Below are positions 1 to 8,910 of a stretch of 64,000 nt of DNA, piece after piece. The notes below the pieces were generated by a model. That model ran no database searches, was not told the DNA's origin, and saw only the letters and a list, made by a program, of their open reading frames with translations. Source of the stretch: Rheinheimera texasensis DSM 17496. GTDB taxonomy: Bacteria > Pseudomonadota > Gammaproteobacteria > Enterobacterales > Alteromonadaceae. Location of the stretch: assembly GCF_000711985.1 (NCBI RefSeq), contig NZ_KL544007.1, forward strand, positions 155,238-219,237, read 5' to 3'. Made by a program: the position numbers and the translations under genes. Positions within the stretch are counted from its first letter, which is position 1; each line of letters opens with the position of its first letter.

Positions 1-1
1 G

Positions 2-1042
2 CCAGTAGCCGAGTTGCCACCAGTTGTGCCTGAAGCTGAGCCAGTTGTAGTTCCAACATCAGAGAGCGGCATTGATTCGGTGACCGCCAGTATTCTGGCC
101 CGTCGTGGTCTGCAACGCGCGGCGTCGAACGAGCCAAAAAAGTCTGAGCGCCAGCAGGCGCCAGTTTCATTACCACCCAGAGCGGCCATTGCGCCGGCAG
201 TGCAGGCACAGCCTGTTTTATCTGCTGAGCCAACTGCAGTTGTCGCTGCTGTGCCGGCCCCGGTTGTTGCCAGCCTTGCGCTGACAAGCCCTGCAGAGAT
301 CCCGCCCTGGGAGGAATTGCCGGTAGAGCCTGCCGCGAGCGATATGGTTGAACTGCTGGACGATGATGAGCCACAGCCTGCTGCACTGCTTATCGCAACC
401 GCCACAGACGAAGACACAGATCCGGCCGACGGCAGCGAAACCACTGACAGCACTGAGCTGTGGCAATGGCAGCAGGACTATACGCCAGCACCGGTGCAGC
501 CGATCCGCCACGCCTTGCTGGAAAGCCTGGCCGTACCGGACGAGCCGGACAATCTGGATTTTGCCAGTGAAGCCATTGCCGAAGTGGAAACGGTTGCTTC
601 AACAGATGCTGATTTGCGGTTTGACGGCGAGATCCATGCCGGTAACTTTGCCGTACGCAGCAGCAGTCAGGTGGACGCATGGGCCAAGCGTATCGACAGT
701 CTGCGTATCGGTGGGCTGATGCGGTTATTTTTACTGCACAGCAGCATGCAACTGACAGACGATCATTTAGTGTTACAGGTCAACGCGACACAAAAACATC
801 TGGATTCAGAGCGCAACAGAGCCCAGTTGCAGACGGTGTTGTCCGAATCTTTTGGCAGGCTACTGACGGTGCAGGTGGAGTTTGTCGATGAAGTCCCGAC
901 CAGCCCGCAAGCGCTGCAACAACGCATCGATGCAGCGCGCCGGCGTTATGTGCACCAGCTGCTGCAGCGGGATCCGGCTTTATGCGGCCTGATGCAGGAC
1001 TTTGCTGCCGAATGGCTGCCTGACAGCCTGGAAGTATTTTAA
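2..1042 (+). CDS. dnaX: DNA polymerase III subunit tau/gamma, C-terminal part (5' end outside window)
   Basis: This is the tail of the clamp-loader subunit that links the replicative polymerase cores and the DnaB helicase to the loader complex. The reading frame is open from base 2 and 346 codons are visible; the ATPase part lies upstream of the window. The visible part is a long Ala/Pro/Glu-rich linker (about residues 1-200), followed by a compact C-terminal domain (about residues 205-346, from the segment around FAVRSSSQVDAWAKRI), as expected of the polymerase-binding end of tau. ybaB and recR follow directly, which is the conserved dnaX-ybaB-recR order. An A-AAA-AAG slippery heptamer in the correct phase, a -1 stop and a hairpin near the left edge suggest that a shorter gamma form is also made. 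The identity rests on context and architecture, since the conserved ATPase region is not visible. Confidence 0.9.
   Translation, partial: PVAELPPVVPEAEPVVVPTSESGIDSVTASILARRGLQRAASNEPKKSERQQAPVSLPPRAAIAPAVQAQPVLSAEPTAVVAAVPAPVVASLALTSPAEIPPWEELPVEPAASDMVELLDDDEPQPAALLIATATDEDTDPADGSETTDSTELWQWQQDYTPAPVQPIRHALLESLAVPDEPDNLDFASEAIAEVETVASTDADLRFDGEIHAGNFAVRSSSQVDAWAKRIDSLRIGGLMRLFLLHSSMQLTDDHLVLQVNATQKHLDSERNRAQLQTVLSESFGRLLTVQVEFVDEVPTSPQALQQRIDAARRRYVHQLLQRDPALCGLMQDFAAEWLPDSLEVF
136..161 (+). promoter_or_regulatory. Programmed -1 ribosomal frameshift signal in dnaX
   Basis: The heptamer AAAAAAG at 136-142 is phased A-AAA-AAG in the dnaX frame, the arrangement used in Escherichia coli dnaX. 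Slipping back one base gives AAA-AAA-GTC-TGA, so translation would stop at 145-147 and yield a short gamma subunit. A hairpin with a five-pair GC stem (GCGCC 148-152, loop AGCA, GGCGC 157-161) starts five bases after the heptamer, close to the stimulatory stem-loop spacing known in E. coli. I saw no strong upstream Shine-Dalgarno-like stimulator. Confidence 0.75.
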
Positions 1043-1140
1043 TTCGACAGTCTGTGCCTTGCGTACAGGCGAAATCTTGTAATTTTGCGGCTTTGTGATT
1101 ATCTTGGCCGCCATTATCAATACAGCTGAGAGTAAAGATT

Positions 1141-1467
1141 ATGTTTAAAGGTGGCATGGGTAACATCATGAAACAGGCGCAGGCGATGCAGGAAAAAATG
1201 CAGCGTGCGCAGGAAGAAATCGCCCGGCTGGAAGTGACCGGTGAAGCCGGCGCCGGCATGGTGAAAGTCACAATGACGGGCAATCACAACGTACGCCGCA
1301 TCAGCATCGATGACAGCCTGATGGCTGACGACAAAGAAATGCTGGAAGACTTAATCGCTGCAGCCATTAACGATGCGGTGCGTCGCGTCGAAGAAACCAG
1401 CAAAGAGCGGATGGCCTCTGTCACTGGCGGCATGCAGTTACCACCAGGCTTTAAAATGCCATTCTAA
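1141..1467 (+). CDS. ybaB: YbaB/EbfC family nucleoid-associated protein
   Basis: This small DNA-binding protein of 108 residues belongs to the YbaB/EbfC family, which forms dimers that bind DNA and is associated with the nucleoid. The sequence starts with the typical Met/Gly/Gln-rich segment ([14 protein letters not shown]), continues with a long amphipathic helix (about residues 10-35) and a small beta region ([14 protein letters not shown]), and ends with the usual proline/phenylalanine-rich tail (LPPGFKMPF). It lies 98 bases after dnaX and 23 bases before recR, so it is probably co-transcribed with recR. Its length is normal for the family. Confidence 0.95.
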   Translation: MFKGGMGNIMKQAQAMQEKMQRAQEEIARLEVTGEAGAGMVKVTMTGNHNVRRISIDDSLMADDKEMLEDLIAAAINDAVRRVEETSKERMASVTGGMQLPPGFKMPF

Positions 1468-1490
1468 GCAGTTGCGGGCTGAGGTTATTG

Positions 1491-2093
1491 ATGGGTAAAC
1501 ATACGCCGCTGGTGCAAAAGCTGATTGATGCGTTACGGGTCCTGCCGTCGGTCGGGCCAAAATCAGCGCAGCGGATGGCCTATCAGTTGCTCGAACGCAA
1601 TCGCGAAGCGGGCCTGCAGCTGGCGGATGCACTGCAGGCGGCCATGAGTAAAGTCGGGCATTGCCAGCGTTGCCGGACTTTTTGTGAGGGCCAGATCTGC
1701 CAGATCTGCGCCCATCCCATTCGCGGGCAGAGTTCTGTGCTCTGTATCGTCGCCAGTGCCGCAGATTTGTTTGCTATTGAACAAACCGGTTTATTCGCAG
1801 GCCGTTACTTCGTCTTACGCGGCCAGCTGTCACCACTTGATGGCGTGGGGCCGGCAGAGCTTGGCCTCGATGCTTTGTCACAACAACTGGTACAAGGCAA
1901 AATCGAAGAAGTGATCCTGGCTACCAATCCGACGGTTGAAGGTGAAGCTACCGCGTTTTATATCGCCGAACTGTGCCGGAAACACAATATTCAGGTCTCG
2001 CGCCTCGCGCAGGGCATGCCGGTTGGCGGTGAGCTGGAGTACCTCGACGGCAGTACCTTGTCTTATGCGCTGAGCGGCCGCAAACCGTTTTAA
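1491..2093 (+). CDS. recR: Recombination mediator protein RecR
   Basis: RecR acts with RecF and RecO to load RecA on single-stranded gaps during recombinational repair. The 200-residue protein shows an N-terminal helix-hairpin-helix ([14 protein letters not shown], residues 18-31), a four-cysteine zinc finger (C58, C61, C70, C73) and a Toprim region (around [14 protein letters not shown]). ATG 1491 is chosen over the TTG just before it because GAGG at 1481-1484 sits six bases upstream of that ATG and the family usually begins with a short segment before the first helix. It is the last gene of the dnaX-ybaB-recR cluster. No clear terminator follows before the htpG promoter. Confidence 0.97.
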   Translation: MGKHTPLVQKLIDALRVLPSVGPKSAQRMAYQLLERNREAGLQLADALQAAMSKVGHCQRCRTFCEGQICQICAHPIRGQSSVLCIVASAADLFAIEQTGLFAGRYFVLRGQLSPLDGVGPAELGLDALSQQLVQGKIEEVILATNPTVEGEATAFYIAELCRKHNIQVSRLAQGMPVGGELEYLDGSTLSYALSGRKPF

Positions 2094-2171
2094 ATCCCCA
2101 CGAATCTGATTGCAGCCTTCCGGCTGGTGGTTATTCGTTTATCCTCTGTTGTTGGGCCTTCTCAGTCAAAG

Positions 2172-2203
2172 CCCTTGAAAAAAAATCCCCCGACCTCATA
2201 TCT
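2172..2203 (+). promoter_or_regulatory. Sigma32-type heat-shock promoter of htpG
   Basis: The -35 element CTTGAAA lies at 2174-2180 and the -10 element CCTCATAT at 2194-2201. They are separated by 13 bases, counting from TTGAAA, which fits the RpoH consensus (CTTGAAA, 11-16 bases, CCCCATNT). It is about 85 bases before the htpG start codon. htpG is a classical RpoH target, so motif and target agree. Confidence 0.8.
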
Positions 2204-2288
2204 GAAGCCGAATGAACAGGCTCGCTGGTGCGCGGTGTTCGCCGTTGCCAGTGCCAGGCCGAAGAATTGAGTGTGAAAGGAGCGGTAG

Positions 2289-4211
2289 ATGACTGAAACA
2301 ACACAAAAACAAACCCATGGCTTTCAGGCCGAAGTCAAACAGTTGCTGCAACTGATGATCCATTCTTTGTATTCCAACAAAGAAATTTTCCTGCGTGAAT
2401 TGATCTCCAACGCGTCTGATGCTGCTGACAAACTACGTTTCCTGGCCTTATCGGACAGCAGCCTGTACGGCAATGACGGTGATTTACGCGTCCGCGTGAC
2501 TCTGGATGAAGCGGCCAAAACCATTACCATCAGCGACAATGGTATTGGTATGACGCGGGATGAAGTGATCAGTCACTTAGGTACTATTGCCAAATCCGGT
2601 ACTAAAGAATTTTTCTCGCAGTTAAGCGGCGACCAGAGCAAAGATTCCAAGTTAATTGGTCAGTTCGGTGTTGGTTTTTATTCGGCATTTATCGTCGCCG
2701 ACAAAGTCACAGTACGCACGTTAAAAGCTGGTGCCGCGCCGGACAGCGCAGTGGAATGGGAATCAGCCGGTGAAGGCGATTACACATTGGCACCAGCGGA
2801 CAAAACCAGCCGCGGGACCGACATTATCCTGCACCTGCGCGAAGGCGAGTCCGAGTTTTTAAGCAAGTGGAAAGTCGAAAGTATCATCACTAAATATTCT
2901 GATCACATCTCCATCCCGGTTGAAATGTGGGAAGAAGGCACTCCAGCGCGGGAAGAAGACGGCGAGACCATCCCGGCGACCGAAGGCAGCTGGAAAGCCG
3001 TTAACAAAGCGACTGCCCTGTGGATGCGGGATAAATCTGAAATCAGTGACGACGAATACAACGAATTCTACAAGCACATTTCCCACGACTGGACAGAGCC
3101 ACTGAGCTGGAGCCACAACAAAGTTGAAGGCAATACCAACTACACCAGCCTGTTATATGTGCCGAAAAAAGCGCCGTTTGACCTGTGGAACCGCGACGCC
3201 CGTCATGGCCTGAAACTCTATGTACAGCGTGTCTTTATCATGGATGACGCCGAGCAGTTTATGCCAAGCTACTTGCGTTTTATCAAAGGCGTACTGGACT
3301 CCAGCGATCTGCCACTGAACGTATCGCGTGAAATTCTGCAGGATACTAAAGTGACTCAGAGCCTGCGCAAGGGCTGCACTTCGCGCGTGCTGAAAATGCT
3401 GGAAAAAATGGCCAAAGCTGAAGACCAAAGCGAATATCAGACGTTCTGGACTGAATTTGGTCAGGTGTTAAAAGAAGGCCCGGCTGAAGATCATGCGAAT
3501 AAAGAAAGCATCGCCAAGCTGCTGCGGTTTGCTTCAACGCACGAAGACAGCGCAACACAAAGCGTTGGTTTAGAGGCTTATGTCAGCCGGATGAAAGAAG
3601 GTCAGGACGAGATTTATTTCCTGGTCGCCGACAGCTACGAAGCCGCGAAACACAGTCCGCATTTGGAAGTGTTCCGCAAAAAAGGCCTCGAAGTGCTGCT
3701 GTTATCCGATCGTATCGACGAATGGCTGATGCAGCACCTCACTGAATTTGACGGTAAAAAACTGCGTTCAGTGGCCAAAGGCGGCTTAGATCTGTCGAAG
3801 CTGGATGACGAAGACACCAAAAAAGCCCAGGAAGAGTCAGAAAAACAATTTGCCGCCGTGGCAGAGCGTTTTAAAACAGCACTGGGCGACCAGGTGAAAG
3901 ATGTCAAAGTCAGTCATCGTTTGACCGACAGCCCGGCTTGCGTCGTCACCGACGAGTTTGATATGAGCACGCAGATGATCAAACTGATGGAATCTGTTGG
4001 CCAGAAAGTACCGGAAGTGAAACCGATTTTTGAACTGAATCCGGAGCATCAGCTGGTGCGCCATGTGGCGGACGTGCAGGACGAAGCACAGTTTAAGCAA
4101 TGGGCCGAAGTACTGTTTGAACAGGCGCTGCTGGCCGAGCGCGGCAGCCTGAAAAACCCGGCGACATTTGTCACGCGGTTAAACAGCCTGTTGATGTCGC
4201 TGGCGAAATAG
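2289..4211 (+). CDS. htpG: Molecular chaperone HtpG (bacterial Hsp90)
   Basis: This is the ATP-dependent cytosolic chaperone of the Hsp90 family, which remodels client proteins under heat and other stress. At 640 residues it is full length. The GHKL ATPase signatures are present in order: [11 protein letters not shown] near residue 40, DNGIGM near residue 85 and [11 protein letters not shown] near residue 125. Middle and C-terminal dimerisation domains follow. The start has a strong Shine-Dalgarno sequence (AAAGGAGC, 2276-2283). A sigma32-type promoter lies upstream and an intrinsic terminator directly downstream, so the gene is probably a single heat-shock transcription unit between recR and adk. 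Confidence 0.99.
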   Translation: MTETTQKQTHGFQAEVKQLLQLMIHSLYSNKEIFLRELISNASDAADKLRFLALSDSSLYGNDGDLRVRVTLDEAAKTITISDNGIGMTRDEVISHLGTIAKSGTKEFFSQLSGDQSKDSKLIGQFGVGFYSAFIVADKVTVRTLKAGAAPDSAVEWESAGEGDYTLAPADKTSRGTDIILHLREGESEFLSKWKVESIITKYSDHISIPVEMWEEGTPAREEDGETIPATEGSWKAVNKATALWMRDKSEISDDEYNEFYKHISHDWTEPLSWSHNKVEGNTNYTSLLYVPKKAPFDLWNRDARHGLKLYVQRVFIMDDAEQFMPSYLRFIKGVLDSSDLPLNVSREILQDTKVTQSLRKGCTSRVLKMLEKMAKAEDQSEYQTFWTEFGQVLKEGPAEDHANKESIAKLLRFASTHEDSATQSVGLEAYVSRMKEGQDEIYFLVADSYEAAKHSPHLEVFRKKGLEVLLLSDRIDEWLMQHLTEFDGKKLRSVAKGGLDLSKLDDEDTKKAQEESEKQFAAVAERFKTALGDQVKDVKVSHRLTDSPACVVTDEFDMSTQMIKLMESVGQKVPEVKPIFELNPEHQLVRHVADVQDEAQFKQWAEVLFEQALLAERGSLKNPATFVTRLNSLLMSLAK

Positions 4212-4229
4212 TACACAGTGCAATACTGA

Positions 4230-4260
4230 CAAAACCCGGTTTTATGCCGGGTTTTGTTTA
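4230..4260 (+). terminator. Intrinsic terminator after htpG
   Basis: A ten-pair stem (CAAAACCCGG 4230-4239 with CCGGGTTTTG 4247-4256) closes a seven-base loop and is followed by a short T-rich tract, 18 bases after the htpG stop. Confidence 0.85.
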
Positions 4261-4422
4261 TTTGCCGTGCAACTATCGTCGAATAGTGTTTAGCCGGCAT
4301 TTTTGTGCATACTGCGGTTAGACCGGAGTTAGTACTAAAGTCGGCTTGCCGCTGGCTGCTCTGAGCAGCCGACAAATTCCTTGTCTGCTGACTGACATTA
4401 TGTAAAGATCCAGCGCTTATAA

Positions 4423-5103
<681 letters not shown>

Positions 5104-5132
5104 ACCCAGCGCAGCAGGATTGCAGAATACAG

Positions 5133-5165
5133 ACAAAGCCCACGCCAGTGGGCTTTGTTGTTTTT
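5133..5165 (+). terminator. Intrinsic terminator after adk
   Basis: The arms ACAAAGCCCAC (5133-5143) and GTGGGCTTTGT (5148-5158) form a nearly perfect stem with a T-rich tail (TGTTTTT), about 30 bases after the adk stop. Confidence 0.85.
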
Positions 5166-5343
5166 GCCGGCAAGACGCGGTCATTTGCATGGCCGGGGTG
5201 ATTGCTAAATGACGGCCTTGTTTACACGCCGGTTGGTCTGCAACGTTTTTTTCGCGGCAACTGAACGGTTTTTTCTGCTTTCTCATTGATGCGAAAATGG
5301 TAGACTTTGAGCCAATTTCGCATAATTTCCAAGAGTTTATGCC

Positions 5344-6336
5344 ATGTTAGAACGTGCAGTCTCTGAATACGCGGTGGTTCTGGTCAATCTGGGCACGCCA
5401 GATGAACCGACAGTGCCTGCGGTGCAGCGTTATCTGAAACAATTTTTGTCTGATCAACGTGTTGTCGATTATCCGGCGATTTTATGGCAGTGCATTCTGC
5501 GCGGTATTATCCTGCCGTTTCGTGGCCGTCGTGTGGCGAAGCTTTATCAGTCGATCTGGTGGGAACAAGGCTCGCCACTGCGGGTGATCACTGAGCGTCA
5601 GACCGAAGCGCTGGCCAAACGCCTGGAATTAAGTGATACACCGGTACAAGTGCGTTACGCCATGACTTATGGCTCGCCATCGATTGCGTCGGTGCTGGAT
5701 GATTTGACTGCGCACGGCGTCAGCCGTTTTGTAGTGATACCGCTGTATCCGCAATATTCGGCCACGACCACAGCGGCTATTTCCGACCAAATCGCGTTGT
5801 ATCAGCAGCAACGCCGTGATATTGCCGAAATCCGCCTGGTCAAACACTATCACCACACGGCGGTCTATCGCAAAGCTCTGGCAGGTTCGGTGCAAATGTT
5901 CTGGCAGCAACATGGTCAGGCCGACAAATTGCTGTTGTCCTTCCACGGCATCCCGGAGCGTTTTGTCCGTCTGGGCGACCCCTATGAGCGGCATTGCCGC
6001 GAAACTGCCGCCAATCTGGCAGAGGACCTGGGCTTAACGCCGGAGCAGGTGCTGGTCAGCTTCCAGTCGCGTGTCGGCAAAGAAAAATGGCTGCAGCCTT
6101 ATACCGATGAATTACTGGAGAAATTACCAGCGCAGGGTGTGAAACGATTGCAGGTGTTGTGTCCGGCGTTTGCGGCGGATTGTTTGGAAACTCTGGAAGA
6201 AATCGCCGTTGAAAATAAAGAAGTATTTTTGCACGCCGGTGGCACTGATTATCAATATATTCCGGCGCTGAACTCGGCGCCATGCCATATTCGGGTGTTT
6301 CAGCAACTAGTCCAACAACAATTATCGGGGTGGTAA
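5344..6336 (+). CDS. hemH: Ferrochelatase
   Basis: HemH inserts ferrous iron into protoporphyrin IX, the last step of haem synthesis, at the inner face of the cytoplasmic membrane. The 330-residue product begins with the family motif VLVNLGTPDEP (residues 12-22), contains the IPLYPQYSATT segment, and carries the catalytic histidine in SFHGIPERF (His201). A C-terminal CPAFAADCLETLEEI segment is also typical. The stop codon overlaps the start of the following MAPEG gene (TAATG), so translation of the two is probably coupled. Confidence 0.98.
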   Translation: MLERAVSEYAVVLVNLGTPDEPTVPAVQRYLKQFLSDQRVVDYPAILWQCILRGIILPFRGRRVAKLYQSIWWEQGSPLRVITERQTEALAKRLELSDTPVQVRYAMTYGSPSIASVLDDLTAHGVSRFVVIPLYPQYSATTTAAISDQIALYQQQRRDIAEIRLVKHYHHTAVYRKALAGSVQMFWQQHGQADKLLLSFHGIPERFVRLGDPYERHCRETAANLAEDLGLTPEQVLVSFQSRVGKEKWLQPYTDELLEKLPAQGVKRLQVLCPAFAADCLETLEEIAVENKEVFLHAGGTDYQYIPALNSAPCHIRVFQQLVQQQLSGW

Positions 6337-6713
6337 TGATCACAGCAATCTATGCGGCCATTTTGGCCGTGATGTATGTCGTGCTGGCGTTAGCGGTGGT
6401 GCGTCAGCGCTTTAAACTGCGCGTTGGCTTAGGCGATGGTCAACAACCGGAACTGATTAAAGCTATCCGCATCCATGGCAACTTCGCCGAATATGTACCG
6501 CTTTTGTTGGTGATTATGTTGATTGCCGAGCAACAGCAGGCTGCCTCCTGGCAAATACATCTGTTAGGCGTGTTGACTTTGGGTGGTCGCTTGTTGCATT
6601 TAACCGGATTAAGCCGGTCCAGCGGCACCTCAATTCCCCGCTTTTTAGGCATGATTGCGACTTTCATTGCCTTGTTGTGTGGTGCAGCATTTTTGCTGCT
6701 CAATACATGGTAA
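6336..6713 (+). CDS. MAPEG family membrane protein
   Basis: This is a 125-residue, strongly hydrophobic protein with four predicted membrane helices. It contains the family hallmark IRIHGNFAEYVPLLLVIML (about residues 46-64), typical of MAPEG proteins (membrane-associated proteins in eicosanoid and glutathione metabolism). Bacterial members of this type, such as YecN of E. coli, have no firmly established substrate. The start at ATG 6336 overlaps the hemH stop by one base and has a GGGG-rich ribosome-binding region just before it; a longer frame from 6282 lies entirely inside hemH and is unlikely. It overlaps the next gene by seven bases. Confidence 0.88.
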   Translation: MITAIYAAILAVMYVVLALAVVRQRFKLRVGLGDGQQPELIKAIRIHGNFAEYVPLLLVIMLIAEQQQAASWQIHLLGVLTLGGRLLHLTGLSRSSGTSIPRFLGMIATFIALLCGAAFLLLNTW

Positions 6714-7474
6714 AACAACTGGGCAGCGGCAGGCCGGTTTTATTACTGCACAGTTCGATGTCCAGCCATCGGCAGTGGCTTGGCCTTGTCAGCGAACTTT
6801 CTGCCAATAGGCAGTGTTTGTTGCCGGATTTGACTGGTTATGGCGGCACTGATTTACCCCGGCAGCAACCCTGGTCTTTGGCTGCAGAAGCACAAGCTTT
6901 ACTGCAAAAGGTTCCGGCAGAGCTCAGAGAACAGCCGGTTGACCTGGTGGGGCACTCCTATGGCGGAGCGTTGGCACTACATCTGGCACGTTGCCAACAG
7001 CTAAAAATCAACAAGCTTGTGCTGTTTGAGCCAGTGGCTTTTCATTTATTGCCGCAACTACCCGATGCCAGCAGTTTATGGCAGGAAGTGCGGACTCTGG
7101 CTGATGCTTTACCCAACTTGCCTGATGAGGCTGCCGCGCAGCGTTTTATCGATTATTGGCAGCAGGATGGTTTTTTCGCTGCCTTACCGCAGCGAATGCA
7201 ACAACAAATGGCAGCTCAGGTCGCAAAGGTGACACTGGATTTCCAGGCGCTCAGTCAGGAACCTGCGAGCTTTGCTGACTATGCTGGCGCAATACCAGAT
7301 AAAGTGTTGATGTTGACGGGGCGCAGAAGCCGGGCGCCAGCACAGCGTATTGCGCGGGCATTAGCTGACGCGTTGCCGCAGGCCGAATTAGTCACGCTCA
7401 ATTGCGGTCATATGGGGCCTGTGACTGATCCTCAGCTGGTTAATCCGCTTATTTTGCAGTTTTTGCAGGGGTAA
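6707..7474 (+). CDS. Alpha/beta hydrolase fold protein
   Basis: This 255-residue cytoplasmic protein has the alpha/beta hydrolase layout: an early HS motif (LLHSSMSSHRQW), PDLTGYGGTDLP, the nucleophile elbow GHSYGG with Ser84, and a late CGHMGP segment that supplies the catalytic histidine. The acidic member of the triad is not obvious: the usual GxxD position reads TGRRSR. The substrate cannot be inferred. ATG 6707 lies inside the last codons of the MAPEG gene, so hemH, MAPEG and hydrolase form one overlapping transcription unit closed by a strong terminator. Confidence 0.88.
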   Translation: MVKQLGSGRPVLLLHSSMSSHRQWLGLVSELSANRQCLLPDLTGYGGTDLPRQQPWSLAAEAQALLQKVPAELREQPVDLVGHSYGGALALHLARCQQLKINKLVLFEPVAFHLLPQLPDASSLWQEVRTLADALPNLPDEAAAQRFIDYWQQDGFFAALPQRMQQQMAAQVAKVTLDFQALSQEPASFADYAGAIPDKVLMLTGRRSRAPAQRIARALADALPQAELVTLNCGHMGPVTDPQLVNPLILQFLQG

Positions 7475-7479
7475 AAACA

Positions 7480-7510
7480 GATAAAGCCGCAGAATGCGGC
7501 TTTATCTTTT
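7480..7510. terminator. Bidirectional intrinsic terminator between the hydrolase and hsp20 genes
   Basis: A perfect eleven-pair stem (GATAAAGCCGC 7480-7490, GCGGCTTTATC 7496-7506) with loop AGAAT is followed by TTTT on the plus strand and by a mixed U-rich tail on the minus strand. It lies between two converging genes. Confidence 0.85.
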
Positions 7511-7520
7511 ATTAAATTGT

Positions 7521-8027
7521 TTAATTGGTGCCGGTCGGCAGAACCACTGCATCCTGCACCAGTTCAGTGTTGGCTGCTGGTTGCTGGGGCAGCACTGCGG
7601 TTGGCTGGCCGGTCTGGATGGCAATCTTACGTGGTTTTAACGCATCCGGAATTTCGCGCAGCAGTTCGATATGCAATAAACCATGATGCACTGTGGCGCC
7701 TGTCACGCGGACATAATCCGACAACTGGAATTTGCGTTCAAAATTGCGCTCGGCAATGCCCTGATGCAGGAAACGACGGTCTTCGGTTTTGTCGCTCTTC
7801 TGCCCGCGGACAAACAATGTATTGCGCTCAGTATCAATGCTGAGTTCGTGCGGTTCAAAACCTGCCACAGCCATGGTGATGCGGTATTGATCTTCCCCGG
7901 TGACTTCAATATTGTATGGCGGATAAGCCGGTTGTTTTTCATTGCGGGCGGCTGCATCCATCAGGTTGGCCAGGTGATCAAAACCGATAAATGAACGGTA
8001 AAAAGGGCTGAAATCAAAAGCGTGCAT
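7521..8027 (-). CDS. Small heat-shock protein, Hsp20/IbpA family
   Basis: This is an ATP-independent holdase that binds unfolding proteins and passes them to the DnaK/ClpB system. The 168-residue protein has an alpha-crystallin domain (about residues 35-125) with the conserved VAGFEPHELSI segment, and a C-terminal IAI motif of the I-x-I type used for oligomer contacts. ATG 8027 is preferred over the TTG at 8033 because GAGG (8035-8038) lies seven bases before it. A sigma32-type promoter and a structured leader precede it, consistent with heat induction. The Gln/Pro/Val-rich tail after the I-x-I motif is longer than in E. coli IbpA. Confidence 0.93.
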   Translation of the reverse strand: MHAFDFSPFYRSFIGFDHLANLMDAAARNEKQPAYPPYNIEVTGEDQYRITMAVAGFEPHELSIDTERNTLFVRGQKSDKTEDRRFLHQGIAERNFERKFQLSDYVRVTGATVHHGLLHIELLREIPDALKPRKIAIQTGQPTAVLPQQPAANTELVQDAVVLPTGTN

Positions 8028-8033
8028 AGTCAA

Positions 8034-8136
8034 ACCTCACTAATTTCTTTGTTAAGCAAATCAGACAGTTAATGGCCAACCCAATTGGCGGAGGCCGGGA
8101 TATAACAAGCCGCGTCGCGGCCTTGCCATATCCCTT
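8034..8136 (-). promoter_or_regulatory. Structured 5' leader of hsp20, candidate RNA thermometer
   Basis: The approximately 100-base untranslated leader begins with a long hairpin (GGGATAT 8097-8103 pairing with ATATCCC 8128-8134, with inner CAAG/CTTG and CCGC/GCGG stems). A second small hairpin follows (GCCAA/TTGGC around 8074-8088). A TTTGCT element then lies about 15-20 bases before the GAGG ribosome-binding site. ROSE-type thermometers in other proteobacterial ibpA genes have the same layout: a 5' hairpin and a U-Y-G-C-U element that masks the ribosome-binding site. The pairing with GTGAGG is imperfect here, so this is only a candidate. Confidence 0.4.
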
Positions 8137-8164
8137 TAATAAGGTTTGTCAGTCTTTTTTCAAG
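8137..8164 (-). promoter_or_regulatory. Sigma32-type promoter of hsp20
   Basis: On the minus strand the -35 element CTTGAA (8159-8164) and the -10 element CCTTATTA (8137-8144) are 14 bases apart, a good match to the RpoH consensus. The start point would be near 8130, right at the foot of the long leader hairpin. Confidence 0.72.
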
Positions 8165-8172
8165 CGGTGGAA

Positions 8173-8775
8173 TTAAGATTTTTTACCGGCAAATTGCTTC
8201 AGTGTACTCAAGGCTGCGGTGTAATCCGGCTCTTCAGACAGTTTGGGCACCAGCTGCTGGTACACCAGTTTGCCGTTGCGATCAACAATCAGCACGGCGC
8301 GGGTTAATAAGCCCATGTCTTTTATCCGCAAGCCATAACTGGAACCGAAATCACCCCAAACTGCATCGGACAACACCAACAATTTGTCGACCTGTTCTTT
8401 CTGGCAGAAGCGTTTCTGCGCAAAAGGTAAATCGTTGGAAATGGTCAGAATCACCACGTCGGCCGGTAATGCGCTGACTTCCTGATTAAATTTTTTCGTT
8501 TGAATTGAGCAGACACCGGTGTCCAGGCTTGGGACTGTACTGATCAGCACGGTTTTACCGGCAAAATCGCTCAGTTTAACCGGTTTAAAGCTGGCATCCG
8601 CCACTTTAAAATCTGGTGCCAGGGTTTGTAATGCGACTGGTGTGCCTTGCAATTCCAGTGGCCGCTCGCCGGCTTTAACTTCAGACAGCCTAACCGGCAG
8701 GTTGGCGGTTAAATCAGCCGCCAACAGCAGGGGACTACTTAGCAACAAAAATGCAGAGGCTACAGCTTTTAACAT
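8173..8775 (-). CDS. tpx: Thiol peroxidase (Tpx family) with signal peptide
   Basis: This is a peroxiredoxin of the atypical two-cysteine Tpx group, which reduces lipid and other hydroperoxides. The 200-residue product has the peroxidatic cysteine in PSLDTGVCSIQT (Cys89) and the resolving cysteine in FAQKRFC (Cys124), with the family spacing of about 35 residues. It begins with MLKAVASAFLLLSSPLLLAA, a clear Sec-type signal peptide with cleavage probably near residue 19-20, so it should be periplasmic. The frame is open upstream to 8886, but ATG 8775 has an AAGGAA ribosome-binding site and places the signal peptide at the N-terminus. Confidence 0.92.
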   Translation of the reverse strand: MLKAVASAFLLLSSPLLLAADLTANLPVRLSEVKAGERPLELQGTPVALQTLAPDFKVADASFKPVKLSDFAGKTVLISTVPSLDTGVCSIQTKKFNQEVSALPADVVILTISNDLPFAQKRFCQKEQVDKLLVLSDAVWGDFGSSYGLRIKDMGLLTRAVLIVDRNGKLVYQQLVPKLSEEPDYTAALSTLKQFAGKKS

Positions 8776-8910
8776 AGGAGTTCCTTTTAAAAAAGTATGG
8801 AATACAGAGACTAACAGTGAAAAATTCATCCGGCAAAAGCCGGGACAGGTTCGCATATTACGACCGTAGGCGCTACACTGGTTCATATCCCTCTGCGTTG
8901 TGAGTCTTGA

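Noticed and set aside
7017..7994. Plus-strand frames across the hydrolase/hsp20 boundary (7517-7843 and 7683-7994)
   Set aside because: They are antisense to the Hsp20 alpha-crystallin domain and lack start signals.
8776..8886. N-terminal extension of the thiol peroxidase
   Set aside because: It would bury the signal peptide; ATG 8775 has a good ribosome-binding site.
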